This document shows positions 26,078 to 33,816 of a stretch of 33,816 bases of DNA, in pieces. The notes beneath the pieces were generated by a model. That model saw nothing but the letters and a program-made list of their open reading frames with translations. It was not told where the DNA came from and searched no databases. This DNA is from Muribaculaceae bacterium (GTDB lineage: Bacteria; Bacteroidota; Bacteroidia; Bacteroidales; Muribaculaceae). Position 1 is the first letter of the stretch. Each line of letters begins with the position of its first letter. The DNA lies in NCBI GenBank assembly GCA_017505535.1, contig JAFVPD010000032.1:1-33816 (forward strand), in the 5' to 3' direction. The translations under genes and the position numbers were made by a program.

Positions 26078-26947
26078 TTAGCTAAATACAATAGTCTTGT
26101 TTTTATAAGTTAGAATTTTGCGTTGAATATGCTTTTCTACCGCACGAGAAAGAACTATTTTTTCAAGGTCGCGCCCTTTTTTGACAAGGTCGTTGACGGT
26201 GTCTTTATGGGTAATGCGGGTGATGTCTTGTTCAATAATAGGTCCGGCATCAAGTTCGGTTGTCACATAGTGGCTTGTTGCTCCAATGAGTTTAACACCT
26301 CTATCGTATGCTGCATGGTAGGGCTTAGCACCCACAAATGCGGGAAGGAAGGAGTGGTGGATATTAATTATGCGATTTGGATATCTGTTTATAAAGTTTT
26401 CAGAAAGGACTTGCATGTAACGAGCCAGCACAATAAAATCAACTTCATATTTATCAAGAATGCTGAACTCGATAGCTTCCATTTCCTCCTTGTTATCTTT
26501 ATTAACAGGAATAACTTCGTAGGGAATGTTGAATTGCTTGGCAACGATTTCCATGTCGGGGTGATTGCTGATAATTACCGGTATTTCAACATCCCACTCC
26601 CCTGCTATGTATCGAGCTAAGATGTCATAAAGGCAGTGCGACATTTTTGAGACAAAGATTGCCATGCGTTGTTTGCGCTTGGTGAAGCTAATTTTGAATT
26701 CCATGTTATACTTAATCGCATAAAGGGTTTCAAAGTAGTCTCTGATTTTCTCAGTTGGGATTCCAAAGTTATCTAAATCCCATTCAACTCTCATGTAAAA
26801 GATTCCATTATCTTTATCAACATATTGGTCAAGATAAAGAATATTACCACCATTTGCGTTAATGAATTCAGTTATAACTGCAATAATACCCGGTTGGTCG
26901 GGGCAGTGCATTAAAAGTACGGCTGTATTTTGTCTATTCTGTTCCAC
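26078..26947 (-). CDS. purU: Formyltetrahydrofolate deformylase
   Basis: Hydrolyses 10-formyl-THF to THF and formate, balancing the one-carbon pool. Read from a GTG at 26947 it has 289 residues, near the usual 280-285. The frame stays open to a second GTG at 27001 (307 residues), but a consensus promoter lies inside that extension, so transcription would begin after the longer start. The N-terminal ACT domain begins TAVLLMHCPDQPGIIAVI. The formyltransferase domain has NIHHSFLPAFVGAKPYHAAY (in parts: IHHSFLPAF, GAKPYHAAYDRG) and TELDAGPIIEQD with the catalytic Asp. First gene of the his-ftsE operon; its link to histidine may reflect AICAR and formyl-folate economy. Confidence 0.9.
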   Translation of the reverse strand: MEQNRQNTAVLLMHCPDQPGIIAVITEFINANGGNILYLDQYVDKDNGIFYMRVEWDLDNFGIPTEKIRDYFETLYAIKYNMEFKISFTKRKQRMAIFVSKMSHCLYDILARYIAGEWDVEIPVIISNHPDMEIVAKQFNIPYEVIPVNKDNKEEMEAIEFSILDKYEVDFIVLARYMQVLSENFINRYPNRIINIHHSFLPAFVGAKPYHAAYDRGVKLIGATSHYVTTELDAGPIIEQDITRITHKDTVNDLVKKGRDLEKIVLSRAVEKHIQRKILTYKNKTIVFS

Positions 26948-26972
26948 TATAGTAAAAAGTTGATATGAATTG

Positions 26973-27003
26973 CAAAGATAGTCATTATTGACAAGTGTCA
27001 CAA
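26973..27003 (-). promoter_or_regulatory. Promoter of the purU-his-ftsE operon
   Basis: On the minus strand TTG (27001-27003), 20 bases, then TATCTTTG (26973-26980). The expected start, around 26966-26970, leaves about 20 bases before the GTG at 26947 and decides the start of purU. Confidence 0.72.
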
Positions 27004-27087
27004 CTATTTGTTATTTAAAAGCGAGATTTTATGTGATTTTGCGAGGTCTAACGGGTAGATATGCATCAAAATAATACCATATTCAAA

Positions 27088-27125
27088 AAAGAAGCATCGG
27101 AATGAAGATGTTCCGATGCTTCTTT
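27088..27125. terminator. Strong terminator between recQ and purU
   Basis: A perfect 15-bp stem (27088-27102 with 27111-27125) with an 8-nt loop. Runs of T follow on both strands. It lies just after the recQ stop on the minus strand. Confidence 0.92.
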
Positions 27126-27144
27126 TTTTTGATATGAGAAATGA

Positions 27145-29325
27145 TTAGTTGCCAAGTTCAGATATAAATTTGATTCTAACAAGTCTGATTTCTTCTTCGG
27201 TGTAGTCTCGGCCTAATTCGTTAATAGCTTCTTCGATATCATCGCTTTCACTTTCTTTGAAGTATTCAAATATGTCTTCTTGATGATCCTCGTCCATAAT
27301 CTCATCAAGGAAATAGTCGATGTTGATTTTTGTCCCGGAATATACAATGGCTTCTACTTCATCAAGTAATTCTCCGAATTCAAGACATTTTGAATTGGCG
27401 AGTTCATCAAGTGCGATTTTTCGGTCAATAGCCTGAATGATAGAAATTTTTAGTTTGCTTTTATTGGCTACGCTTCTTACTCGAAGGTCTTCGGGGCGAA
27501 TTATTTCGTTCTCTTCAACATGGGCCTTAATTACCTTTAAGAATTCTTCGCCATAGCGCTTAGCTTTTCCGGCGCCAACGCCTGTTATGTTTTGAAGCTC
27601 GTCCATCGTAATTGGATAACTTGTGGCCATCGCTTCCAACGATGGGTCTTGGAAAATTACATATGGGGGTAATTCAAGTTCCTTGGCGATTTTTTTTCTA
27701 AGATCTTTGAGGATAGAATATAACTCGGTATCGGCTGCGCATGAGGCTCCTCCTTTTAATGATACCTCTTCTTCGTTTTCATCAAAATCATTGTCTTCAA
27801 CAATTTTAAATGAAGTAGGTTTTTTGAGGAAATCTTTTCCTTTTCGAGTAACTTTTAATAGTCCGAAGTTTTCAATGTCACGAACAATGTATCCGGCGAG
27901 AGTCGCTTGTCGTATAATAGCGTTGAGCTGTCGAGGATTTTCGCTTTGAGCGCATCCAAAAACTTCTAATTCATCGTGTCGGTATGATTTAACATCGGCC
28001 GATTCTTTGCCTAACATAACATCAATGACGTGTTCGGCTTTGAATTTTTCTTTGAGGGCGGTGATCGTTTCAATTACCGCACATAAATCATCTTTTGCTT
28101 CCACTTTCTTTTTAGGATTTAAACAATTGTCGCAGTTTCCACAATTGTCTTGGTCGTATTCCTCACCGAAATAGTGCAACAAAGATTTGCGTCGGCATAC
28201 ACTTGACTCGGCATAAGATGCTGTTTCGGCAAGAAGTTGTTTGCCAATTTCTTGCTCGGCAAGAGGTTTCCCTTGCATGAATTTTTCCATCTTTTGCAAG
28301 TCTTTATATGCGTAGAAAGTTATACATTGTCCTTCGCCTCCATCTCTACCGGCACGACCGGTTTCTTGATAATAACCTTCAAGAGATTTTGGCATATCGT
28401 AGTGAATCACAAATCTAACGTCGGGTTTATCTATACCCATTCCAAATGCAATAGTCGCAACAATAACGTCAACTTTTTCAAGTAGAAACGCATCTTGATT
28501 GTCTGATCGTGTTGCGCTATCCATTCCGGCATGATAAGCGAGTGCTTTTATTTCGTTTACTTGCAGCATTTCGGCAAGTTCTTCGACTTTTTTTCTGCTC
28601 AAGCAATATATTATGCCTGATTTTCCTTCGTGTGCTTTAATGAATTTAATGATGTCTTTATCTATGTTGTCGGTCTTTTGTCGAACTTCATAATATAGAT
28701 TGTGTCGATTAAATGAAGACTTGAATACCGATGCATTTTGCATGCCAAGGTTTTTCTGAATGTCGTGTTGGACTTTTGGTGTAGCCGTAGCCGTCAAAGC
28801 AATGACGGGTCGTGCTCCAATTTCGTTAATTATAGGCCGTATGCGTCTATATTCGGGCCTGAAATCGTGTCCCCATTCAGATATACAATGGGCTTCATCA
28901 ACCGCATAGAAGGAAATGGAAACTGTTTTGAGAAATTCAATATTCTCCTCTTTTGTTAATGACTCGGGGGCAACGTACAATAACTTTGTTTTCCCTGCGA
29001 TTATGTCGCTCTTAACAATGTCAATTGCGGCCTTGTTGAGCGAAGAATTGAGGAAATGAGCAATGCTATCGTCTTCACTATAATGTCTCATTGCATCAAC
29101 TTGATTTTTCATTAATGCAATGAGTGGAGAGATGACTATCGCCGTCCCCTCCATAAGCAAGGCAGGTAATTGATAACACAATGATTTGCCGCCACCGGTA
29201 GGCATTAGCACAAAGGTGTCGTTACCTTCTAAAAGACTGGTCATTATGGCCTCTTGATTGCCCTTGAAGGTGTCAAATCCGAAGTGCTTTTTAAGCTCCT
29301 CTATGAGTATCGTTTTATTTACCAT
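27145..29325 (-). CDS. recQ: ATP-dependent DNA helicase RecQ
   Basis: 3'-5' DNA helicase for recombination and fork repair. 726 residues, longer than E. coli RecQ (about 610). Motif I is MPTGGGKSLCYQLPAL, motif II AVDEAHCISEWGHDFRP with the aromatic-rich loop, and motif VI QETGRAGRDG. A zinc-binding cluster (CRRKSLLHYF then DNCGNCDNC) is followed by the RQC winged helix, then an HRDC domain at about residues 535-605 (LPPYVIFQDPSLEAMA, TGVGAGKAKRYGEEFL). The last 110 residues are acidic and specific to Bacteroidetes-type RecQ. 62 bases after clpX; probably read from upstream or from its own weak promoter. Confidence 0.95.
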   Translation of the reverse strand: MVNKTILIEELKKHFGFDTFKGNQEAIMTSLLEGNDTFVLMPTGGGKSLCYQLPALLMEGTAIVISPLIALMKNQVDAMRHYSEDDSIAHFLNSSLNKAAIDIVKSDIIAGKTKLLYVAPESLTKEENIEFLKTVSISFYAVDEAHCISEWGHDFRPEYRRIRPIINEIGARPVIALTATATPKVQHDIQKNLGMQNASVFKSSFNRHNLYYEVRQKTDNIDKDIIKFIKAHEGKSGIIYCLSRKKVEELAEMLQVNEIKALAYHAGMDSATRSDNQDAFLLEKVDVIVATIAFGMGIDKPDVRFVIHYDMPKSLEGYYQETGRAGRDGGEGQCITFYAYKDLQKMEKFMQGKPLAEQEIGKQLLAETASYAESSVCRRKSLLHYFGEEYDQDNCGNCDNCLNPKKKVEAKDDLCAVIETITALKEKFKAEHVIDVMLGKESADVKSYRHDELEVFGCAQSENPRQLNAIIRQATLAGYIVRDIENFGLLKVTRKGKDFLKKPTSFKIVEDNDFDENEEEVSLKGGASCAADTELYSILKDLRKKIAKELELPPYVIFQDPSLEAMATSYPITMDELQNITGVGAGKAKRYGEEFLKVIKAHVEENEIIRPEDLRVRSVANKSKLKISIIQAIDRKIALDELANSKCLEFGELLDEVEAIVYSGTKINIDYFLDEIMDEDHQEDIFEYFKESESDDIEEAINELGRDYTEEEIRLVRIKFISELGN

Positions 29326-29387
29326 AGCTTATGGGATTTGTTGGGTTAAAAAATGAATTTCTTTTATGCTGTGAATGTTGTTGTATA

Positions 29388-30635
29388 TTAATCGTTTTGT
29401 TTAGAGATGGTTTCAAAATTGGCTGCAGTCAATTTTTCAAGAGCATATTCCTTTGTCACTTCAAACTCTGTTGTTTTAGATGAGGGAATTTCATACATGG
29501 CATCAATCATAATAGATTCTACGATTGACCTTAGACCACGAGCACCTAATTTGTACTCAATGGCTTTATCAACGATGAGGTCTAAAGCATCGTCTGAGAA
29601 ACTTAGATTGACATTATCCATCTCAAACAATTTTTTGTATTGACGAATGATAGCATTGTTGGGCTCAGTTAAAATGCGGCGCAAATCATTACGCTCCAAC
29701 GGATTGAGATGGGTTAAAATTGGTAATCGCCCAATAATCTCAGGAATGAGTCCAAACGATTTCAAGTCTTGAGGCGAAACGTATTGCAAGAAGTTATCGC
29801 GTTTGATATTGCTTCGAGATGCGTCTGATGAGTAACCTACAACATGGGTGTTCAATCGTTGTGCAATCTTGCGTTCAATGCCATCAAATGCCCCGCCACA
29901 AATAAACAAAATGTTTTTGGTGTTTACTTGTATCATTTTTTGCTCAGGGTGTTTGCGGCCCCCTTGAGGTGGAACGTTGACTATTGAACCTTCAAGAAGT
30001 TTTAGCAATCCTTGTTGTACACCTTCGCCACTTACATCGCGCGTGATTGATGGATTGTCTCCTTTACGCGCGATTTTGTCAATTTCGTCAATAAACACGA
30101 TTCCTTTTTCGGCTTGCTCAACATTATAGTCGGCCACTTGTAGTAATCGTGTCAAAAGGCTCTCAATGTCTTCTCCGACGTATCCGGCTTCGGTTAATAC
30201 AGTTGCGTCAACAATTGTAAACGGCACGTTGAGGAATCGTGCAATTGTTTTTGCTAAGAGGGTTTTACCTGTACCGGTTGGTCCAACAATGATAATATTG
30301 CTTTTTTCAATATCTACTCCGTCGGTGTCGTTTTGAGCCAATCGTTTATAATGATTGTAAACGGCTACAGCGAGATATTTTTTTGCGTCATCCTGCCCTA
30401 TTACATATTGGTTTAGAAAATCATTTATCTCTTTAGGTTTAGGCACCGACGCAAGGTCGATGTCCTCACCTTTAGATTTATTCTGTTCTTCTTTGCGGTA
30501 GTCTTTGAGTATCTCGTGAATTTGTTCAACACATTCAGCACAAATGTAGGTCTGGTCAAGTGCTGAAGGGATAAGCACTTCACTCATATCGGACGAGCGT
30601 CCGCAAAAAGAGCATTTGATTTGTTTCTTTGCCAT
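29388..30635 (-). CDS. clpX: ClpX unfoldase subunit of the ClpXP protease
   Basis: AAA+ unfoldase feeding proteins to ClpP. 415 residues. The N-terminal zinc domain has CSFCGRSS and CAECV. Walker [14 protein letters not shown], Walker [15 protein letters not shown], pore loop in [11 protein letters not shown], and sensor arginine in [10 protein letters not shown]. The ClpP-binding loop position holds VGY, which fits the [LIV]-G-[aromatic/Leu] rule. It begins 11 bases after clpP, so the two form an operon. Confidence 0.96.
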   Translation of the reverse strand: MAKKQIKCSFCGRSSDMSEVLIPSALDQTYICAECVEQIHEILKDYRKEEQNKSKGEDIDLASVPKPKEINDFLNQYVIGQDDAKKYLAVAVYNHYKRLAQNDTDGVDIEKSNIIIVGPTGTGKTLLAKTIARFLNVPFTIVDATVLTEAGYVGEDIESLLTRLLQVADYNVEQAEKGIVFIDEIDKIARKGDNPSITRDVSGEGVQQGLLKLLEGSIVNVPPQGGRKHPEQKMIQVNTKNILFICGGAFDGIERKIAQRLNTHVVGYSSDASRSNIKRDNFLQYVSPQDLKSFGLIPEIIGRLPILTHLNPLERNDLRRILTEPNNAIIRQYKKLFEMDNVNLSFSDDALDLIVDKAIEYKLGARGLRSIVESIMIDAMYEIPSSKTTEFEVTKEYALEKLTAANFETISKQND

Positions 30636-30646
30636 GCGTATTTTGT

Positions 30647-31321
30647 TTAGTGCTTGACTCTAACGAGAATGTCATCAATCATGCCATATTCTTTGGCTTC
30701 CTGTGAGGTCATCCAATAGTCACGATCGGAGTCTTGTGCAACTTTCTCGTATGCAACACCTGAATGGTCAGAGATGATGGTATAAAGTTCTTTTTTGAGC
30801 TTTTGTATTTCTCTTGCTGTGATTTCAATGTCAGAGGCTTGGCCTTGAGCGCCACCCATTGGTTGGTGTATCATCACGCGAGAGTGGTTGAGCGCAAATC
30901 GTTTGCCTTTTTCTCCGGCAACAAGGAGTACGGCAGCCATTGATGCCGCCATTCCTGTGCAGATTGTTTTGATGTCGCTTGATACATATTGCATAGTGTC
31001 ATATATGCCTAAACCGGCATATACCGATCCACCGGGAGAATTAATATATATTGAAATGTCCTTTCCGGGATCGGTTGAGTCAAGATATAAAAGTTGTGCT
31101 TGAATTACATTAGCGGTATAATCGTTGACTTCTGTTCCTAAAAAAATAATGCGATCCAACATGAGACGAGAAAATACGTCCATTTGAGCAACATTGAGTT
31201 GGCGCTCTTCAAGAATTGTTGGAGAAATATAGCTTGATGAGATGGTTGATGTGTATTGGTCTAATGCGAGACCATTCATTCCCAAATGCTTTACAGCATA
31301 TTTTCTAAAATCGTTGTTCAT
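30647..31321 (-). CDS. clpP: ClpP protease catalytic subunit
   Basis: Serine peptidase that forms the tetradecameric barrel. 224 residues from the ATG at 31321. The open frame extends 28 codons further, but that stretch is AT-rich and contains a -7 promoter element, so it is not translated. Catalytic Ser lies in [11 protein letters not shown], His in [10 protein letters not shown], and Asp in the [13 protein letters not shown] region. Residues before about 30 form a propeptide-like segment. It lies between trigger factor and clpX, the conserved order in many bacteria. Confidence 0.95.
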   Translation of the reverse strand: MNNDFRKYAVKHLGMNGLALDQYTSTISSSYISPTILEERQLNVAQMDVFSRLMLDRIIFLGTEVNDYTANVIQAQLLYLDSTDPGKDISIYINSPGGSVYAGLGIYDTMQYVSSDIKTICTGMAASMAAVLLVAGEKGKRFALNHSRVMIHQPMGGAQGQASDIEITAREIQKLKKELYTIISDHSGVAYEKVAQDSDRDYWMTSQEAKEYGMIDDILVRVKH

Positions 31322-31351
31322 AAAAATAATTGTCTTATTGTGTTTATAATT

Positions 31352-31359
31352 CAAAGATA
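31352..31359 (-). promoter_or_regulatory. -7 element of clpP
   Basis: TATCTTTG on the minus strand, 31 bases before the clpP ATG. The -33 position is not well matched. Confidence 0.5.
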
Positions 31360-31410
31360 CGAATAAAAAACGTATTAAAAAATATTCTGAGAAAAAAAGT
31401 GGCATAAAAA

Positions 31411-31442
31411 ATTAAGACGTCACTTTTCAGCGACGTCTTAAT
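31411..31442 (-). terminator. Terminator after trigger factor
   Basis: An 11-bp stem ATTAAGACGTC/GACGTCTTAAT with a 10-nt loop, followed by TTTTTTA on the minus strand. It separates tig from clpP. Confidence 0.85.
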
Positions 31443-31467
31443 ATATAGTTTATGAGGCTTCTTTTCT

Positions 31468-32829
31468 TTATTGCTTTCCTGCAATTTCTTTGAATTCTTC
31501 AATCGAAACAGGCTTTTCATCAAGAGTGGCGTGTTCTTTGATAGCAGCAAAGAGTTTGATGTCGCCAACTTCTTCAACAATGCGAGGACGATAGTTTTTG
31601 TCGGCAAGCATGCGTTTTGCATAGTCGGCAAGAGTGTCGTCATCAACATTGGCCATACCATATTGTGCAAATTGGTTGGCTGCAATCATTTTTGCATGAG
31701 CGATAACATCGGCTTCTTCAATTTTTACTTCAAACAATGCAGCGATGCGTTCTTTGATGAGTTGCCATTTGAGTGAAGGAATCATTTTTTCAAATTCTTC
31801 GTCAATGTTTTCTTCAGTGAGACCTTCATTGCGAGCAACGAGCCATTTTTTCAAGAATGCGACAGGAAGTTCAACGTTTCCATATTGCTCAACGAGTTGT
31901 TTTTCAGCTGTCATGTGGAAAAGGAACTCGCTATTGCCTGAAATTTGAGATGAAATCATTTTTTTGATTTCCTCATAATATTCTTCTTCCGTTTTAACGT
32001 TATCTTTGCCAAATAGACCATCAAAATATTCTTGGTTGAGGTCGGCGGGTTTTACTACTATGATTTCAGCAATAGCAAATTCAAAGTTCCCTTTTGCTTC
32101 GGCAGCTTTGTCTTTGTCGATGTTGAGCATAGAAGCGAGTTCTGAAATGTTGCCTTCAGTTGCAACCCATGGGTTGAAAGCTACTTTGTCACCAACTTTT
32201 TTGCCGTTGAATTTTTCGCCTTCTTCTGATGCTTTGAAGTACATTGGCGCAATGATGCCACTTGTTACTTGTATAGCGTCCTCTCCTTCCTTGATGCTAC
32301 CATCTTCGTTAAGTTCCATGATTGAACCTTTAACAAGGGCTTTAGGAGTAACTTCTTCGCCTGGTACTTGTGCACCAAAACGTTCACGAAGATTGTTGCT
32401 CTGTTCATCAATCATTTCTTGTGAAATAATGATTGGGTAGTATGGAATGTGAGTGTTCTTGTCAAGTGTGATGTTGAATTCGGGCGCAAGACCAATTTCG
32501 TATTTGAAAGTGTAATCTTTTTGATTCTTAAGATCAAGTTCTTGTACTTCAACAGGAAGTGGTTCTCCAAGAATTCCGAGATTATTTTCGCGAATGTAGT
32601 TGATTACAGATTCGTAAACGTCATTGTTGATAACGTCACTTGCTACTTGTTTGCCAAAACGGCGAGATAGTTCTCCAAAAGGAACGTGACCTTTGCGGAA
32701 ACCGGGAATGCTATGAGTGCGGCCGATTTGTTTTAGTTCCTTTGTTACTTTTTCTTGATAATCGTTTTCTTCAACCGACACAATGAGACGAGCGCTCACA
32801 TTGTCGATTTTTTCCATTGATACGTTCAT
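31468..32829 (-). CDS. tig: Trigger factor chaperone
   Basis: Ribosome-bound chaperone for nascent chains. 453 residues. The ribosome-docking signature SIPGFRKGHVPFGELSRRFG lies at residues 41-60 (GFRK at 43-46). A PPIase-like middle and a long helical C-terminal arm domain follow. The middle FKBP-like part (about 150-245) is divergent, as in other Bacteroidetes trigger factors. The ATG at 32829 was chosen because a consensus promoter lies upstream and the N-terminus MNVSMEKID fits the family. The 60-nt leader contains the palindrome GCCCAATTGGGC (32865-32876). Confidence 0.93.
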   Translation of the reverse strand: MNVSMEKIDNVSARLIVSVEENDYQEKVTKELKQIGRTHSIPGFRKGHVPFGELSRRFGKQVASDVINNDVYESVINYIRENNLGILGEPLPVEVQELDLKNQKDYTFKYEIGLAPEFNITLDKNTHIPYYPIIISQEMIDEQSNNLRERFGAQVPGEEVTPKALVKGSIMELNEDGSIKEGEDAIQVTSGIIAPMYFKASEEGEKFNGKKVGDKVAFNPWVATEGNISELASMLNIDKDKAAEAKGNFEFAIAEIIVVKPADLNQEYFDGLFGKDNVKTEEEYYEEIKKMISSQISGNSEFLFHMTAEKQLVEQYGNVELPVAFLKKWLVARNEGLTEENIDEEFEKMIPSLKWQLIKERIAALFEVKIEEADVIAHAKMIAANQFAQYGMANVDDDTLADYAKRMLADKNYRPRIVEEVGDIKLFAAIKEHATLDEKPVSIEEFKEIAGKQ

Positions 32830-32894
32830 AATGTTTATTTCAAGTTTTGTTTGTTTCGTTCGTGGCCCAATTGGGCAATTTTACAATTAAGATG

Positions 32895-32925
32895 CAAAAT
32901 TAGTGCTAAAAATTATATTGAGCAA
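32895..32925 (-). promoter_or_regulatory. Promoter of tig
   Basis: On the minus strand TTG (32923-32925), 20 bases, then TAATTTTG (32895-32902). It overlaps the end of the neighbouring polyvalent-protein fragment, which shows that insertion or decay stopped just short of the housekeeping promoter. Confidence 0.7.
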
Positions 32926-33400
32926 TCTTCTGCGCGGTTTTTTTAGTTAAAACTTCTTTTGAGTGTGGCATTCTATGCTTCGACAATGCTTGTAGGCCAC
33001 CATGTCCGATGACTTCATGGAGTATTGTGCGCTCGATGTCTTGAGGCGAAGAGTGTCGATGGGGATTAATGCGAATGCGACCTGTGCGAGTATTGTAAGA
33101 GCCTTTTGCCGGAAGAGTCTCGTCAATCTCAATGTCAACACCAAGAGCTTCGGCTGTCTGCTGTGCTACAACTGATGGGTTGTCGATAGCTGTCGATTTA
33201 TCAAGCAAAAATTCACCGGGTTTGTCGCTTTTTTCAACTCCTTGTAGTAAATTTGCAACTGAAATAGAGTTGTTAGGAGTGGTGTAAGAGTCAGCACTTT
33301 GTGTATGCGCTTCCAATGATCCGCCTAATAACTCTATTTCCGTTACTTCGTAACTATATGCCTTTGTCCTTACATTGGTATCATTATAACGGCTCAGTAG
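32906..33400 (-). pseudogene. C-terminal fragment of a phage or mobile-element polyvalent protein with zincin-like motif
   Basis: The frame is open from a stop at 33401-33403 to the TAA at 32906, with no ATG at its head (a TTG at 33316 is the first nominal start), so the 5' part is lost. The N-terminal end of the fragment reads YSYEVTEIELLGG, then NNSISVANLLQGVE, and a domain with GRIRINPHRHSSPQDIERT followed by ILHEVIGHGGLQAL. The HExxGHxGL arrangement is like the metallopeptidase-like domains in large polyvalent proteins of Bacteroidetes phages and conjugative elements. The C-terminus ends abruptly after KIAQYNF. Function of the intact protein is not known to me; possibly DNA-entry or host-takeover protein. 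Confidence 0.6.
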
Positions 33401-33417
33401 TTATTTTGTGTTGGAGA

Positions 33418-33481
33418 CGTGCGAAGCACGGGACGCGAAGCGAAAAAAATAACCGAGGGTAGAGCGTAGCGATACCCCCGG
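33418..33481. repeat. Cluster of imperfect hairpins beside the IS200-like remnant
   Basis: Three palindromes follow each other: CGTGC-GAA-GCACG (33418-33430), CGC-GAA-GCG (33434-33442) and CCGAGGGTA/TACCCCCGG (33453-33461 with 33473-33481, one mismatch). Subterminal hairpins of this kind are recognised by IS200/IS605 single-strand transposases. They lie about 75 bases upstream of the remnant frame and may be its left end. Confidence 0.5.
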
Positions 33482-33556
33482 AAAGCCAATCCTACCACTC
33501 TCGAAGTCTGTAAAGACGAGGAAAATTAGGGCATCATTCTCTCGATTTCCCCCTGA

Positions 33557-33816
33557 TTCATTATATTTGTTCACATATTGGTTGATATCACATTTAAAAT
33601 GGCATTGTCTGATTTTGTAAAGCGTTTAAAGCAAGAATCGAGCTATTTATTGAGGAAAGATAGCGCATTCTCCGATTGGAATGGTTGGGCCGAAGGATAC
33701 GGCGCATTTACATATTCCATCACAGAAATCCCCAATGTGAAAGAATATATCAACAATCAAAAAGAGCACCATAAAAAGGTTTCATTTATTGAAGAATACC
33801 GACAATGGTTAATTGA
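33557..33816 (+). pseudogene. IS200/IS605-type (REP-associated) transposase, 5'-truncated, runs off the window
   Basis: Open from after a stop at 33554-33556 to the right edge. It reads VHILVDITFKMALSDFVKRL (in parts: HILVDI, ALSDFVKRLKQES), then DWNGWAEGYGAFTYS and VKEYINNQKEHHKK, all characteristic of the second half of TnpA/RAYT Y1 transposases, including the GYGAF segment. The first of the two histidines of the HUH metal site is replaced (F-V-H instead of H-x-H) and the first 60 or so residues are absent. The element is therefore probably inactive, cut by a deletion near 33560. Confidence 0.72.

Noticed and set aside
31322..31405. 28-codon upstream extension of ClpP
   Set aside because: Contains the TATCTTTG promoter element and the residues do not resemble ClpP; the ATG at 31321 is used.
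1..33816. tracrRNA anti-repeat for the CRISPR array
   Set aside because: No stretch complementary to the repeat beyond the array itself was found by eye; the small RNA at 5533-5625 does not match the repeat.

Overview
This window comes from the chromosome of a member of the Bacteroidales. The evidence is low to moderate GC, the gene order tig-clpP-clpX-recQ, a fused hisIE, a class 1B dihydroorotate dehydrogenase pair, and several Bacteroidetes-type promoters of the form TTG-N20-TAnnTTTG. The family cannot be fixed by reading alone; a Prevotella- or Muribaculum-like gut organism would fit.

Layout. Positions 1-414 hold the distal end of a CRISPR array with a 36-bp repeat and 29-30-bp spacers; the cas genes lie outside the window. 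Next on the minus strand are pyrK-pyrD and a small HTH regulator. Positions 2.8-4.3 kb are gene-poor and AT-rich, with tandem repeats. Positions 4.3-7.46 kb are a scrambled Mu-like prophage remnant: a 5'-truncated MuF head protein with a nuclease-like toxin tail, a broken gpG-like gene, and tape-measure and tail fragments in the opposite orientation. A compact candidate small RNA runs antisense between the MuF and gpG fragments. Positions 7.5-13.5 kb are a plus-strand metal-efflux operon (His-rich exported protein, adaptor lipoprotein, HME-type RND pump, TolC-like protein), followed by superoxide dismutase.

Positions 14.3-19.8 kb are an AT-rich accessory island read leftwards. It holds a Upf1-like SF1 helicase and a protein with a C-terminal PIN nuclease domain, preceded by a leader of about 300 nt with its own promoter and extensive, partly mutually exclusive base pairing. 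This is the best candidate for an undescribed system, most plausibly anti-phage defence.

From 20 kb to 32.8 kb the minus strand is housekeeping: lysC-lysA, then purU-hisH-hisA-hisF-hisIE-ftsE, then tig, clpP-clpX and recQ. The right edge carries debris of mobile elements: the C-terminal part of a phage or plasmid polyvalent protein with a zincin-like motif, and a 5'-truncated IS200/IS605-type transposase preceded by hairpins.

The housekeeping genes form conventional units: pyrimidine synthesis; lysine/diaminopimelate synthesis; histidine synthesis with a folate one-carbon gene; and protein folding and degradation. The accessory parts sit in the gaps between these units.
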